42,261 bases of DNA from Prevotella sp. (GCA_017964785.1 JAGCRH010000112.1:1-42261); one strand, 5' to 3'. Shown: positions 24,285 to 33,390, counted from the stretch's first letter. Numbers and translations: made by a program. The notes: generated by a model from the sequence alone, not told the origin.

Positions 24285-27200
24285 ATGATACGTTTCTTTC
24301 AGACCACACAGAAAAATCGTTCTGTGATTGCCACAGAGGTTGATCACATACTCAATGAACAGGAAATAAAGGAATTAAACTGGCTTTATGGCAATGCAAC
24401 ACTGCTCGAGGCAGACGAACTCGAGGGTTACTTCGTCGGTCCGCGACGAGAAATGGTGACCCCATGGAGCACCAACGCCGTCGAAATCACACAGAACATG
24501 GGCCTCAAGGGCATCAGCCGCATCGAGGAATACTTCGCTGTCGACAGCAAGGATGCAGAACACGACGAGATGTTGCAGCGAATGTATAATGGTTTGGATC
24601 AGGACATCTTCACCATCAACATCAAACCTGATCCCATCAAGTATGTCGATAACCTTGAGGAATATAACGAGCAGGAGGGTCTGGCCCTCAGTCCTGAGGA
24701 GATTGAGTATTTGCACGGATTAGAGAAGCAGAACGGCAGACCTCTTACCGATTCAGAAATCTTCGGTTTCGCCCAGATTAACTCTGAGCACTGCCGTCAC
24801 AAGATTTTCGGTGGTACGTTTATCATCAACGGCAAGGAGATGGAGTCAAGTCTCTTTGCGATGATCAAAAAGACCACGCAGGAGAACCCCAACAAGATCC
24901 TCTCGGCCTATAAAGATAATGTGGCTTTTGCTCAGGGACCGGTGGTTGAGCAATTCGCACCAAAGGATCAGAGCACGAGCGATTGGTTCCAGGTAAAGGA
25001 CATCGAGAGTGTCATCTCGCTGAAGGCCGAGACCCATAACTTCCCCACCACCGTAGAGCCCTTTAATGGTGCTGCTACGGGTACAGGCGGTGAAATCCGC
25101 GACCGTATGGGCGGTGGTGTCGGTTCTTGGCCGATTGCTGGTACGGCGGTCTATATGACGGCGTATCCGAGATTGACGGATGATGAGAAGGTGGCTCGCG
25201 ATTGGGAGGATATTCTGCCCGTTCGCCAGTGGCTGTATCAGACGCCTGAGCAGATCCTGATTAAGGCTTCGAATGGTGCATCCGACTTCGGCAATAAGTT
25301 CGGTCAGCCACTGATCTGCGGTTCTGTACTGACTTTCGAGCATCAGGAGCCCAACGATACTAAGTATGCTTACGATAAGGTCATCATGCTGGCTGGTGGT
25401 GTGGGTTACGGCACCAAACGCGACTGTCTGAAGAAGGAACCCCAGAAAGGTAACAAAGTGGTCGTTGTCGGTGGTGATAACTACCGCATCGGATTGGGTG
25501 GTGGTTCTGTATCATCTGTCGATACCGGCCGTTATAGTAATGGTATCGAGTTGAACGCCGTTCAGCGTGCTAACCCTGAGATGCAGAAACGTGCCTATAA
25601 CTTGGTACGTGCCCTCTGTGAGGAGGATGTAAACCCCGTCGTCTCTATCCACGACCACGGCTCTGCTGGACACCTGAACTGTCTCTCCGAACTCGTAGAG
25701 GAATGTGGCGGTGAGATCGATATGACCAAACTGCCTATCGGTGACAAAACCTTGAGTTCTAAAGAAATCATTGCTAATGAAAGTCAGGAGCGCATGGGCC
25801 TGCTCATCGACGAGAAGCACATTGAACATGTCCGTAAGATTGCCGAGCGTGAGCGTGCACCGCTGTATGTGGTCGGTGAGACCACGGGCGATGCCCACTT
25901 CTCGTTCAAGCAGGGCGACGGCGTGAAGCCCTTTGATCTCGACGTGGCGCAGATGTTCGGTCACTCGCCGAAGACCATCATGCGCGACAATACCGTCGAG
26001 CGCCATTATGCTAACGTGACCTACTCTCAAGATAAGATTGACGAATACCTCGACCGCGTGCTCCAATTAGAGGCTGTGGCCTGTAAGGACTGGTTGACGA
26101 ATAAGGTAGACCGCTCTGTGACAGGTAAGATTGCCCGTCAACAATGTCAGGGTGAGATCCAGTTGCCATTGAGCGACTGTGGCGTCGTCGCCCTCGACTA
26201 CCGTGGTGAGAAAGGTATCGCCACCGCTCTGGGGCACGCTCCTCAGGCTGGATTGGCTAATCCTGCTGCCGGAAGTGTGCTATCTGTGGCTGAGGCCCTG
26301 ACGAATATAGTTTGGGCACCGATGGCAGAGGGTATGGACTCTATCTCCCTCTCTGCCAACTGGATGTGGCCCTGCCGTTCTCAGGAGGGTGAGGATGCCC
26401 GTCTGTACGCTGGTGTGAAGGCCCTGAGCGATTTCTGTTGCGACCTGCATATCAACGTGCCCACTGGTAAGGACTCGCTGTCACTTAGTCAACAGTATCC
26501 TAATGGCGAGAAGATCATCTCTCCAGGAACCGTGATTGTTTCTGCCGGTGGTGAGGTCAGCGACATCAAAAAGGTTGTTTCGCCCGTCCTCGTCAACGAT
26601 AAGAACGCCTCACTCTATCATATCGACTTCTCATTCGACGAGCAGCGCCTTGGTGGTTCTGCCTTCGCCCAAAGTTTAGGCAAGGTGGGCGACGACGTAC
26701 CCACAGTGAAGAACGCAGAATACTTCGCTGATGCCTTCATGGCCATCCAACAACTCATTGAGAAGGGGTGGATCATGGCAGGCCATGATATCTCCGCCGG
26801 TGGACTCATCACCACGCTCCTTGAGATGTGCTTCGCCAACACGAAGGGTGGACTGCATATCAACCTCCACGACATCTGTGCCGATGGTGATATCGTAAAG
26901 GCACTCTTTGCTGAGAACCCAGGCGTAGTCATTGAGGTCAGCGACGAACACAAGCAGGAGTTCAAGGACTTCATGGAAGGACAGGGGGTCGGCTTTGCCA
27001 AGATTGGTTATCCTGTCGAAAGTGCCCGCACCATCGTGGTTAAGGCCGGTGATGAAGAGAAGGTTTTCAACATCGACGCCCTCCGCGATGTTTGGTATAA
27101 GACCTCCTATCTCCTGGATCGCAAGCAGAGTTTCAACGGCAAGGCTGCAGAGCGCTTCGAGAACTACAAAAAGCAACACATCGAGATGAAGTTCCCCAAG

Positions 27201-27998
27201 GGCTTCACTGGCAAACTCTCGCAATACGGCATTTCTGCCGATCGTCGTAAGCCATCAGGTGTCAAGGCTGCCATCATCCGCGAAAAAGGCACCAACGGTG
27301 AGCGCGAGATGGCTTATATGCTCTACCTCGCCGGCTTCGATGTAAAGGATGTAATGATGACCGACTTGATTACAGGTCGCGAGACCTTAGAGGAAGTCAA
27401 CCTCATCGTCTTCTGCGGCGGATTCTCCAACTCTGACGTCCTCGGCTCTGCCAAAGGCTGGGCAGGTGCCTTCCTTTTCAACCCGAAGGCAAAAGAGGCT
27501 TTGGATAAGTTCTATGCCCGCGAAGACACCCTCTCACTCGGTATCTGTAACGGTTGTCAGTTGATGGTGGAACTCGGTCTGACTGGTGCTAAGGGTGCCA
27601 AGATGCTACACAACGACTCACACAAGTTTGAGAGCGAGTTCATCAGCCTTAACATCCCACAGAACAATAGTGTCATGTTTGGCAGTCTCAGCGGTTCAAA
27701 ACTGGGTCTCTGGGTGGCTCATGGAGAGGGGAAGTTCCATCTGCCAGAGGCAGAGAGCGCCTACAACGTGATTGCCAAGTACAACTATGCCGGCTATCCC
27801 GCCAATCCCAACGGCTCCGACTATAACGTGGCAGGCATCTGCTCTGCCGACGGCCGTCATCTCTGTATGATGCCACACCTGGAGCGTGCTTTCTTCCCCT
27901 GGCAGAACGCCTGGTATCCCTCCGACCGCAAGAACGACGAGGTGACACCCTGGATCGAGGCCTTCGTGAACGCCCGCAAATGGATTGAGCAACGATGA
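24285..27998 (+). CDS. purL: Phosphoribosylformylglycinamidine synthase, single-chain
   Basis: 1237 residues. Catalyses the ATP- and glutamine-dependent conversion of FGAR to FGAM in de novo purine synthesis. It is the large form that fuses PurS-like, PurL and PurQ functions. An N-terminal PurS-like region and linker (about 1-170, with FAQINSEHCRHKIF) precede the first ATP-binding domain (KAETHNFPTTVEPFNGAATG, GGGVGSWPIAG), a second domain with WMWPCRSQEGEDA and PTGKDSLSLSQ, and the C-terminal glutaminase with nucleophile Cys1088 in GICNGCQ and the C-terminal MMPHLERAFFPWQ containing the His-Glu pair. Length is close to the usual 1200-1300. The next gene starts inside its stop codon. Confidence 0.98.
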   Translation: MIRFFQTTQKNRSVIATEVDHILNEQEIKELNWLYGNATLLEADELEGYFVGPRREMVTPWSTNAVEITQNMGLKGISRIEEYFAVDSKDAEHDEMLQRMYNGLDQDIFTINIKPDPIKYVDNLEEYNEQEGLALSPEEIEYLHGLEKQNGRPLTDSEIFGFAQINSEHCRHKIFGGTFIINGKEMESSLFAMIKKTTQENPNKILSAYKDNVAFAQGPVVEQFAPKDQSTSDWFQVKDIESVISLKAETHNFPTTVEPFNGAATGTGGEIRDRMGGGVGSWPIAGTAVYMTAYPRLTDDEKVARDWEDILPVRQWLYQTPEQILIKASNGASDFGNKFGQPLICGSVLTFEHQEPNDTKYAYDKVIMLAGGVGYGTKRDCLKKEPQKGNKVVVVGGDNYRIGLGGGSVSSVDTGRYSNGIELNAVQRANPEMQKRAYNLVRALCEEDVNPVVSIHDHGSAGHLNCLSELVEECGGEIDMTKLPIGDKTLSSKEIIANESQERMGLLIDEKHIEHVRKIAERERAPLYVVGETTGDAHFSFKQGDGVKPFDLDVAQMFGHSPKTIMRDNTVERHYANVTYSQDKIDEYLDRVLQLEAVACKDWLTNKVDRSVTGKIARQQCQGEIQLPLSDCGVVALDYRGEKGIATALGHAPQAGLANPAAGSVLSVAEALTNIVWAPMAEGMDSISLSANWMWPCRSQEGEDARLYAGVKALSDFCCDLHINVPTGKDSLSLSQQYPNGEKIISPGTVIVSAGGEVSDIKKVVSPVLVNDKNASLYHIDFSFDEQRLGGSAFAQSLGKVGDDVPTVKNAEYFADAFMAIQQLIEKGWIMAGHDISAGGLITTLLEMCFANTKGGLHINLHDICADGDIVKALFAENPGVVIEVSDEHKQEFKDFMEGQGVGFAKIGYPVESARTIVVKAGDEEKVFNIDALRDVWYKTSYLLDRKQSFNGKAAERFENYKKQHIEMKFPKGFTGKLSQYGISADRRKPSGVKAAIIREKGTNGEREMAYMLYLAGFDVKDVMMTDLITGRETLEEVNLIVFCGGFSNSDVLGSAKGWAGAFLFNPKAKEALDKFYAREDTLSLGICNGCQLMVELGLTGAKGAKMLHNDSHKFESEFISLNIPQNNSVMFGSLSGSKLGLWVAHGEGKFHLPEAESAYNVIAKYNYAGYPANPNGSDYNVAGICSADGRHLCMMPHLERAFFPWQNAWYPSDRKNDEVTPWIEAFVNARKWIEQR

Positions 27999-28570
27999 AT
28001 ATCTATTGGGAACCGTTCAAAACTTTCTTTAAGATTGGCATTTTCACCCTCGGTGGTGGGTATGCCATGATACCGTTGATTGAGGAAGAAGTCGTGAACA
28101 GGAAGAAATGGGTATCGAAGGAAGAGATGCTCGACTTGATAGCCATCGCCCAGAGTTGCCCGGGGGTCTTTGCGATTAACATCGCCACCTTCATCGGCTA
28201 TAAACTAAATAAAGTACGCGGTGCCATTGCCACTACCCTTGGCACGGCCCTGCCCTCCTTTCTCATCATCCTCGCCATCGCCATCTTCTTCAAACAGTTT
28301 GAGGACAATCGGATTGTGGCGGCCATCTTCCGAGGCATCCGCCCGGCGGTGGTGGCACTGATAGCCGTACCTACCTTCCGATTGGGACAAAGGGCGAAAC
28401 TCAATCGATATACCATCTGGATTCCTATTACCTGTGCGCTTGCGATATGGGCGCTAGGCGTGTCGCCGATATGGATTATCATCATTGCTGGCTTCACAGG
28501 CTATCTTTATGGGTTGAGTGGGATGAATGGGTTTAATGGATCCAATGGGAAGGAGGTGACGGAGGGATGA
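27995..28570 (+). CDS. Chromate transporter (CHR) family half-protein, first copy
   Basis: 191 residues, an integral inner-membrane protein with about six hydrophobic segments. CHR signatures: FFKIGIFTLGGGYAMIPL at the N-terminus, the conserved segment LIAIAQSCPGVFAINIATFIG (the usual motif has PGP) and ALPSFLIILAIAIF. The ATG overlaps the purL stop by 4 bp (ATGA), so the two are translationally coupled. Its stop overlaps the start of the second CHR gene in the same way. Short CHR proteins come in pairs of opposite topology and together equal one full-length ChrA. Family members export chromate, but in an anaerobe the real substrate is uncertain. Confidence 0.9.
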   Translation: MNIYWEPFKTFFKIGIFTLGGGYAMIPLIEEEVVNRKKWVSKEEMLDLIAIAQSCPGVFAINIATFIGYKLNKVRGAIATTLGTALPSFLIILAIAIFFKQFEDNRIVAAIFRGIRPAVVALIAVPTFRLGQRAKLNRYTIWIPITCALAIWALGVSPIWIIIIAGFTGYLYGLSGMNGFNGSNGKEVTEG

Positions 28571-29142
28571 TTTTCCTTAGTCTGTTTATCACCTTTTTTG
28601 AGATCGGGCTGTTTGGGTTCGGCGGGGGCTATGGGATGCTGTCGCTCATCCAGCATGAGACGGTGGAAGCGCATCACTGGCTCTCCACAGCAGAATTTAC
28701 CGATATCGTTGCCATCTCGCAGATGACGCCTGGGCCTATCGGCATCAACAGCGCTACCTATTGCGGCTATACCGCCATCCACAACGCGGGCTATGGTGAA
28801 ATGATGGCAATCCTCGGCTCTGCCACTGCCACCTTCGCACTGGTATTGCCCTCGCTGATTCTGATGATCCTGATTAGTCGTATGTTCATGAAGTATATGA
28901 ACACCCCGCTCGTGCAGTCCATATTCACGGGTCTGCGCCCCGCCGTCGTAGGACTGCTTGCCGCCGCCACCCTGCTGCTCTGCAACAAGGAAAACTTCTC
29001 TACCCCGACTGAGAACCCCTGGCAGTTCTGGATCAGTTGTGCCCTACTCGTCGCTACGGCCTTCGGAACAGGGTACCTGAAGATCAACCCCATCAAGATG
29101 ATCTGCTTAGCGGGCATTGCGGGGCTGCTCCTGCTCTATTGA
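28567..29142 (+). CDS. Chromate transporter (CHR) family half-protein, second copy
   Basis: 191 residues, with similar hydrophobic segments. It repeats the CHR pattern: FFEIGLFGFGGGYGMLSL, then IVAISQMTPGPIGINSATYCG with the canonical PGP, and VLPSLILMILISRMF. The start overlaps the upstream gene by 4 bp. The pair differs in length of loops and in the PGP motif, as expected for two non-identical halves of one heterodimeric transporter. The stop lies 25 bp before the beta-glucuronidase start. Confidence 0.9.
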   Translation: MIFLSLFITFFEIGLFGFGGGYGMLSLIQHETVEAHHWLSTAEFTDIVAISQMTPGPIGINSATYCGYTAIHNAGYGEMMAILGSATATFALVLPSLILMILISRMFMKYMNTPLVQSIFTGLRPAVVGLLAAATLLLCNKENFSTPTENPWQFWISCALLVATAFGTGYLKINPIKMICLAGIAGLLLLY

Positions 29143-29167
29143 TCACCAAACAAAAACAATAATTACA

Positions 29168-31075
29168 ATGAAAAAGTTACTGACTGCTACCTTACTCTTT
29201 GCAATTGCCATTCTTCCCTCGGCAGCAAAGGATCATACTGTGCCCCTCCTGCAAAATGTACTGGCTTACGAGAGCCTGTCGCTCAACGGCGAGTGGAACT
29301 ACATCGTCGATGTGCAGGAGGAAGGCTATTACGACTACCGCATGAACCCCACGCCTTGGGGATTCTTCCGTAATGCCAAGCCACAGAGGCCTGAGGATCT
29401 CGTCGAGTACGACTTCGACAAGTCGCCCACGATGCACATCCCTGGCGACTGGAACACGCAGGATGAACGCCTGTTTTTCTATGAGGGCACAATATGGTTC
29501 AAGAAGAATTTTGAGTGGAAGAGTTCCCAAAGTGTTGCGAGTGATTTGCAATCTCCCGCCTATCGCACCCTCCTCTACTTCGGTGCTGCGAACTACGACT
29601 GTCGCGTCTGGGTGAATGGCCAAGAGGCTGGCCACCACATCGGCGGCTTTACGCCCTTCAACTTCGATGTCACCGACCTACTAAAAGAGGGTGAAAACAC
29701 CATCATCGCGAAGGTTGACAACAAGCGTCACGCGGAGGATGTGCCCACACAGATATTCGACTGGTGGAACTACGGCGGTATCACTCGCAACGTAATGTTG
29801 GTCAAGGTGCCAACGGCTTTCTTTGGTGACTTCACCGAAGTGGCATCACAAGAGAGGAGTCTTGCGTCAGTCGCAATGCCAAGTTATATTGAGGACTATA
29901 GTCTGCAACTGATGAAAGGTGAGGTCAAGGACAAACAACGTAAGATTTTTGTCAAGGTACAACTCAGTGAGCCCCTTGAGGGTCATCTGCTAACAGTAAA
30001 CATCCCAGAGTTAAAACTGTCGCTGTCACTGTTGACCAATGCAAAGGGGTGGGCTAGCGACATCATCAGTGTACCTGCCAAGAAACTCACGCTTTGGAGT
30101 CCTGACAACCCCAAGCGTTACCGTATAGAGATCAAGCACTACATGACAAGCATCGTCGACAGCATCGGTTTCCGTACCATCGAAACACGCGATAAACAGA
30201 TTCTTCTCAATGGCCAGCCCATCTTCCTAAAGGGTATCTCCATCCACAACGAGAAACCCAATGGAGGCGGTCGTGCCAACACCGTTGAAGATGCCCACGC
30301 CCTGCTCTCGTGGGCCAAGGAACTGGGTTGTAACTTCGTCCGACTGGCCCACTATCCCCACCATGAGGAGATGGTGCGCGAGGCGGAAAAGATGGGAATC
30401 CTCGTGTGGTCAGAGATACCTGTCTATTGGACCATCTCATGGAAGAATCCCAAGACCTATGAGAACGCACAGAACCAACTGCGCGATATGATCCTTCGTG
30501 ACCACAACCGTGCGAATGTCATCATCTGGAGCATCGCCAACGAGACACCACACTCCCGTGAGCGCGACACCTTTCTCAGTAACCTTGCCAAATACGCCCG
30601 GAGTATCGACGACAGTCGTCTCATCTCGATGGCAATGGAGGTGACAGGTGCCTCGAACTACGTGAATCGCCTTAACGACAATATGAACGAATATGTCGAC
30701 GTGGTGAGTTTCAACCAATACATTGGCTGGTACCGCGACGTGAACGATGCAGTGAAGATGACGTGGAAGATCCCATATAACAAGCCCGTCATCGTCAGCG
30801 AGTTCGGCGGTGGTGCCAAGTACGGTTACCACGGTGCCAAGAACCAGCGCTGGACGGAAGAGTTCCAGGAGAATCTCTACCGCGAGAATTGTGCCATGCT
30901 CGACAAGATTGAGGGGTTGGCAGGCACTACACCCTGGATATTGAAGGACTTCCGCTCACCCCGTCGTGTGCTGCCCGACGTGCAGGACTACTACAACCGC
31001 AAGGGTCTGTTCAGCGACAAAGGCGAGAAGAAACTGGCCTTCTATGTGCTCCGCGACTGGTACACCAGAAAGTAA
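29168..31075 (+). CDS. Exported GH2 beta-glucuronidase
   Basis: 635 residues from the ATG at 29168, which begins a proper signal peptide (MKKLLTATLLFAIAILPSAA); an earlier in-frame start at 29117 lies inside the preceding gene and is rejected. Three-domain GH2 layout: sugar-binding jelly roll (YFGAANYDCRVWVNGQEAG, HIGGFTPFNFDVTD), an Ig-like sandwich, and a TIM barrel starting near FLKGISIHNE. Acid/base Glu459 is in SIANETPHS and nucleophile Glu545 in VSEFGGG. The NRKG motif (610-613), which binds the glucuronate carboxylate in known beta-glucuronidases, and WILKDFRSPRR favour glucuronidase over galactosidase. It probably acts in the periplasm on beta-glucuronide conjugates or glycans. Confidence 0.9.
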   Translation: MKKLLTATLLFAIAILPSAAKDHTVPLLQNVLAYESLSLNGEWNYIVDVQEEGYYDYRMNPTPWGFFRNAKPQRPEDLVEYDFDKSPTMHIPGDWNTQDERLFFYEGTIWFKKNFEWKSSQSVASDLQSPAYRTLLYFGAANYDCRVWVNGQEAGHHIGGFTPFNFDVTDLLKEGENTIIAKVDNKRHAEDVPTQIFDWWNYGGITRNVMLVKVPTAFFGDFTEVASQERSLASVAMPSYIEDYSLQLMKGEVKDKQRKIFVKVQLSEPLEGHLLTVNIPELKLSLSLLTNAKGWASDIISVPAKKLTLWSPDNPKRYRIEIKHYMTSIVDSIGFRTIETRDKQILLNGQPIFLKGISIHNEKPNGGGRANTVEDAHALLSWAKELGCNFVRLAHYPHHEEMVREAEKMGILVWSEIPVYWTISWKNPKTYENAQNQLRDMILRDHNRANVIIWSIANETPHSRERDTFLSNLAKYARSIDDSRLISMAMEVTGASNYVNRLNDNMNEYVDVVSFNQYIGWYRDVNDAVKMTWKIPYNKPVIVSEFGGGAKYGYHGAKNQRWTEEFQENLYRENCAMLDKIEGLAGTTPWILKDFRSPRRVLPDVQDYYNRKGLFSDKGEKKLAFYVLRDWYTRK

Positions 31076-32470
31076 TCACACGGATGTTACAAGGGAAGAG
31101 AAACCGTCCTCCACAGGCAACTCAAAATGCATCCACTTGCTTGTGAAGGGATGGGTAAAGGCGATGGCCTGTGCCTGAAGATAGAGACGGTCTGATTTGT
31201 GACCGTACAGTTCATCGCCTACGATAGGACAACCAAGACCATCGGGATGGGCACAATGCATCCGCAACTGGTGCGTCCGTCCAGTATGCGGCCAGAGGGC
31301 GAGAAGAGTGAAAAGCGAAGAGTGAAAAGTAATCGATTTGCTACCGCTATCAAAAGTGCGAAGCACCCGGTACTCCGTGATGGCGCGCTTGCCGTGTTCA
31401 TAGTCTACCACCTGACGGGGGCGGTTGATGGGGTCGCAGAGTAGCGGCAGATCAATGATGCCATGCTCCCTTGCAGGCACGCCCTCCACCACAGCCAAGT
31501 ACTTCTTCTTGATGATACGCTCCTCGAACTGTCGTTGCAGATGATGGTAGACTCCCGTGTTTTTCGCCACGAGGAGGAGTCCCGATGTCCACATATCGAG
31601 CCGATGCACCAGCATAGCACCTAGCCAACGCTGCTGCGCCCACGTGGCGACGGAATGATCCTCGGTACGCCCTGGCACACTCAGCATACCGGCAGGTTTG
31701 TTGACCACCGCCAGTATCTCGTCCTCATAGACAATCTCCGGATGAAGATGTGGGAAGCCACCCTCCTCAGGGTTAGGATCGATATCGAGTCCCTGTAACA
31801 TCCAAGTGAGGATAGGCTTGCACTTGCCACGACAGGCAGGATAGAACTGTCCGTGCTGGCGGATCTCACTCTTCGGCGAGGATCCCCACCAGAACTCCGC
31901 CATACACAGGGGTTTTAAATGGTGCTGATAGGCATACTGCAATAGTTTCGGCGCACAGCAGTCGCCCGTACCGCCCGGGGGCAGCGGATACTTGTTACGG
32001 ATACGGGGCGAACAATGATAGTCCTGCCAGATATCAACGAGATCCTTCACCTCGCCATAGGCATTCAGCATCCGATACTGGCGGAAGAGCCAGAGTTGCA
32101 GGTCCTGCGACATTTTTTTAGAGGTGAGTGGTGCATGGTGAGAGGCAAGAGATATCTCACGCTCTTTCTGTTTAAAGTAGCCATCGGGCTGCTGTGCATC
32201 AAAGACGGGCGGCACGAAGTAGTCCCAGTCGTTACGGCCTTCCAACAAGCCAGAATAAGCAGCCAGAAATTCTTTGGAAGTGCCGAATTTGCTATTCGGC
32301 GCTTCCACTACCATGACCCCGAACATCTTCCCCTCTGTGGGCTGGATGCGCTCTATCTCGCGCTTCACCTCCTCCGCTGCAAGGATGCACAACGGATGGG
32401 GCTCATAGCAGAAAGGATAGGTGAACCGCTCCGGTCCAGGAATATCGGAAGACAGGAGGTGCAACCTCAT
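31076..32470 (-). CDS. Large RluA-family RNA pseudouridine synthase
   Basis: 464 residues from the ATG at 32470; a GTG 7 codons upstream would overlap the kinase gene. The catalytic domain is C-terminal (about 225-464): EDEILAVVNKPAGMLSVPG, catalytic Asp292 in VHRLDMWTSGLLLVAK, and PHTGRTHQLRMHCAHP. The first 200 residues form an extension with YPACRGKCKPIL and EFWWGSSPKSE, as in the longer RluA homologues of about 500 residues. It isomerises uridine in RNA; the target site is unknown. Two stretches look inserted and are coded by heptad repeats: LASHHAPLTSKK (32116-32150) and ITFHSSLFTL (31299-31326), the second between YRVLRTFDSG and the TGRTHQ strand. It abuts the glucuronidase stop with no gap. 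Confidence 0.88.
   Translation of the reverse strand: MRLHLLSSDIPGPERFTYPFCYEPHPLCILAAEEVKREIERIQPTEGKMFGVMVVEAPNSKFGTSKEFLAAYSGLLEGRNDWDYFVPPVFDAQQPDGYFKQKEREISLASHHAPLTSKKMSQDLQLWLFRQYRMLNAYGEVKDLVDIWQDYHCSPRIRNKYPLPPGGTGDCCAPKLLQYAYQHHLKPLCMAEFWWGSSPKSEIRQHGQFYPACRGKCKPILTWMLQGLDIDPNPEEGGFPHLHPEIVYEDEILAVVNKPAGMLSVPGRTEDHSVATWAQQRWLGAMLVHRLDMWTSGLLLVAKNTGVYHHLQRQFEERIIKKKYLAVVEGVPAREHGIIDLPLLCDPINRPRQVVDYEHGKRAITEYRVLRTFDSGSKSITFHSSLFTLLALWPHTGRTHQLRMHCAHPDGLGCPIVGDELYGHKSDRLYLQAQAIAFTHPFTSKWMHFELPVEDGFSSLVTSV
31299..31326 (-). repeat. Heptad repeat inside the pseudouridine synthase core
   Basis: The minus strand reads TTCACTC, TTCGCTT, TTCACTC, TTCTCGC. These are four 7-bp units of the same type as the intergenic TTCACTA array, and they are translated in frame (HSSLFTLL). 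Confidence 0.75.
32116..32150 (-). repeat. Heptad repeat inside the pseudouridine synthase N-terminal region
   Basis: The minus strand reads TCTTGCC, TCTCACC, ATGCACC, ACTCACC, TCTAAAA. The TCACCTCTAAAA end is the same as in the array at 32479-32506, which lies in the opposite orientation 330 bp away. Confidence 0.72.
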
Positions 32471-32478
32471 AAGTAACT

Positions 32479-32506
32479 TCTCACCTTTCACCTCTCACCT
32501 CTAAAA
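32479..32506 (+). repeat. Heptad repeat at the junction of the kinase and pseudouridine synthase genes
   Basis: The plus strand reads TCTCACC, TTTCACC, TCTCACC, TCTAAAA. It codes for the last residues and stop of the kinase (EVRGER) on the minus strand and ends 8 bp before the start of the pseudouridine synthase. In the transcript it appears as repeated AGGTGA, which may also serve as a ribosome-binding region. Confidence 0.82.
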
Positions 32507-33311
32507 TATCAAGGCACTTCTCCACGGGGATACCCTTGTTTCTGTCTGGCGTATCACGGTAACGGTCAATCATGCGGAACACGGTATCCATCGCCGTACG
32601 GGTGGACATGCGTAGGTTCTCTCCATTCAACAGATGACCGATAAGGACGGCAGAAAAAATGTCACCCGTGCCATGAAACAGACCGGGAATCTCGTGATAC
32701 TCCAAATGGAAATAGGTATCGTCGTAGTGGTTGTAGCCCACCACGGCGTTCTGGCCTTCGATTTTACAACTGGTAATCAGCACCGACTTACAGCCAATGT
32801 CGCGTAGTCGGTCTAACAATCGCTCAGCCTCCATCCACGAGATACCCTCCATCTTGATGGGTGTATCGGTGAGATAGCAGGCCTCCGTATAGTTAGGAAA
32901 GGTGAGATGAGCCACACTGACCATCTCACGCATCAGTTCCACCTGACGATTGGTCATACCGTTATAGAGCCGTCCGCCGTCACCGAGGATAGGGTCCACG
33001 AAGACCGTCGTCCCCTGCTCGCCCTGTTCCTTGCAATAGCCCGCCACCAACCTGGCCTGTTCTTCGCTAAACATCAAACCGGTGCAGATGGCATCGAAGC
33101 CGAAGCCGAGTTCCTTCCATACCGGCAACGTACCACGTATATAGTCGGTAGTGTCCTGGATATTAAACTTCCCGTAATCGAGTGTGTTCGACACGAGGGC
33201 TGTGGGCAAACTGTACGTGGGTATACCTAAATACGACAGGATCGGGAGCATGGCACCCATGCCCACCTTGCCGTAGCCCACCACATCATTGATCAGCAAT
33301 ATTTGTTTCAT
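32481..33311 (-). CDS. PfkB-family kinase, probable pyridoxamine/pyridoxal kinase
   Basis: 276 residues, cytosolic, ribokinase fold. It begins MKQILLINDVVGYGKVGMGA, the typical start of pyridoxal kinases, where the first strand and GxG turn meet the substrate. The anion-hole motif GTGD (214-217, catalytic Asp217) lies in GLFHGTGDIFSAVLIGHLL. VDPILGDGGRLYNGM and LTFPNYTEACYLT are the usual PdxK/PdxY segments (D-P-V-(M/L)-GD and TPN-EA). It would phosphorylate B6 vitamers to the 5'-phosphate with ATP. A -7 promoter box lies 9 bp upstream of the ATG. The pseudouridine synthase follows after 10 bp, probably in one transcript. Confidence 0.87.
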   Translation of the reverse strand: MKQILLINDVVGYGKVGMGAMLPILSYLGIPTYSLPTALVSNTLDYGKFNIQDTTDYIRGTLPVWKELGFGFDAICTGLMFSEEQARLVAGYCKEQGEQGTTVFVDPILGDGGRLYNGMTNRQVELMREMVSVAHLTFPNYTEACYLTDTPIKMEGISWMEAERLLDRLRDIGCKSVLITSCKIEGQNAVVGYNHYDDTYFHLEYHEIPGLFHGTGDIFSAVLIGHLLNGENLRMSTRTAMDTVFRMIDRYRDTPDRNKGIPVEKCLDILEVRGER

Positions 33312-33319
33312 CTCGGCTG

Positions 33320-33327
33320 CAAAGGTA
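33320..33327 (-). promoter_or_regulatory. -7 promoter element of the kinase gene
   Basis: The minus strand reads TACCTTTG, a full TAnnTTTG match, ending only 8 bp before the ATG at 33311. The transcript should be leaderless or nearly so. No clear TTTG -33 box is seen. Confidence 0.62.
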
Positions 33328-33334
33328 ATAAGAA

Positions 33335-33362
33335 ATTAAGAATAAAGAATTAAGAATTAAGA
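33335..33362. repeat. ATTAAGA heptad repeat in the divergent kinase/helicase intergenic region
   Basis: Four 7-bp units: ATTAAGA, ATAAAGA, ATTAAGA, ATTAAGA. They lie between the two divergent -7 boxes, where the -33 regions of both promoters would be. Confidence 0.85.
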
Positions 33363-33372
33363 AAAAAATGTG

Positions 33373-33380
33373 TACCTTTG
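33373..33380 (+). promoter_or_regulatory. -7 promoter element of the helicase gene
   Basis: TACCTTTG matches TAnnTTTG and ends 10 bp before the ATG at 33391, so the leader would be only a few nucleotides. An in-frame GTG at 33370 lies upstream of the box and cannot be the start of this transcript. Confidence 0.62.
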
Positions 33381-33390
33381 CAGCAAAATT

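Noticed and set aside
29168-31075. GH2 protein as a beta-galactosidase
   Set aside because: The NRKG motif and the LKDFRSPRR segment fit beta-glucuronidases better, and the 635-residue length is short for LacZ-type enzymes.
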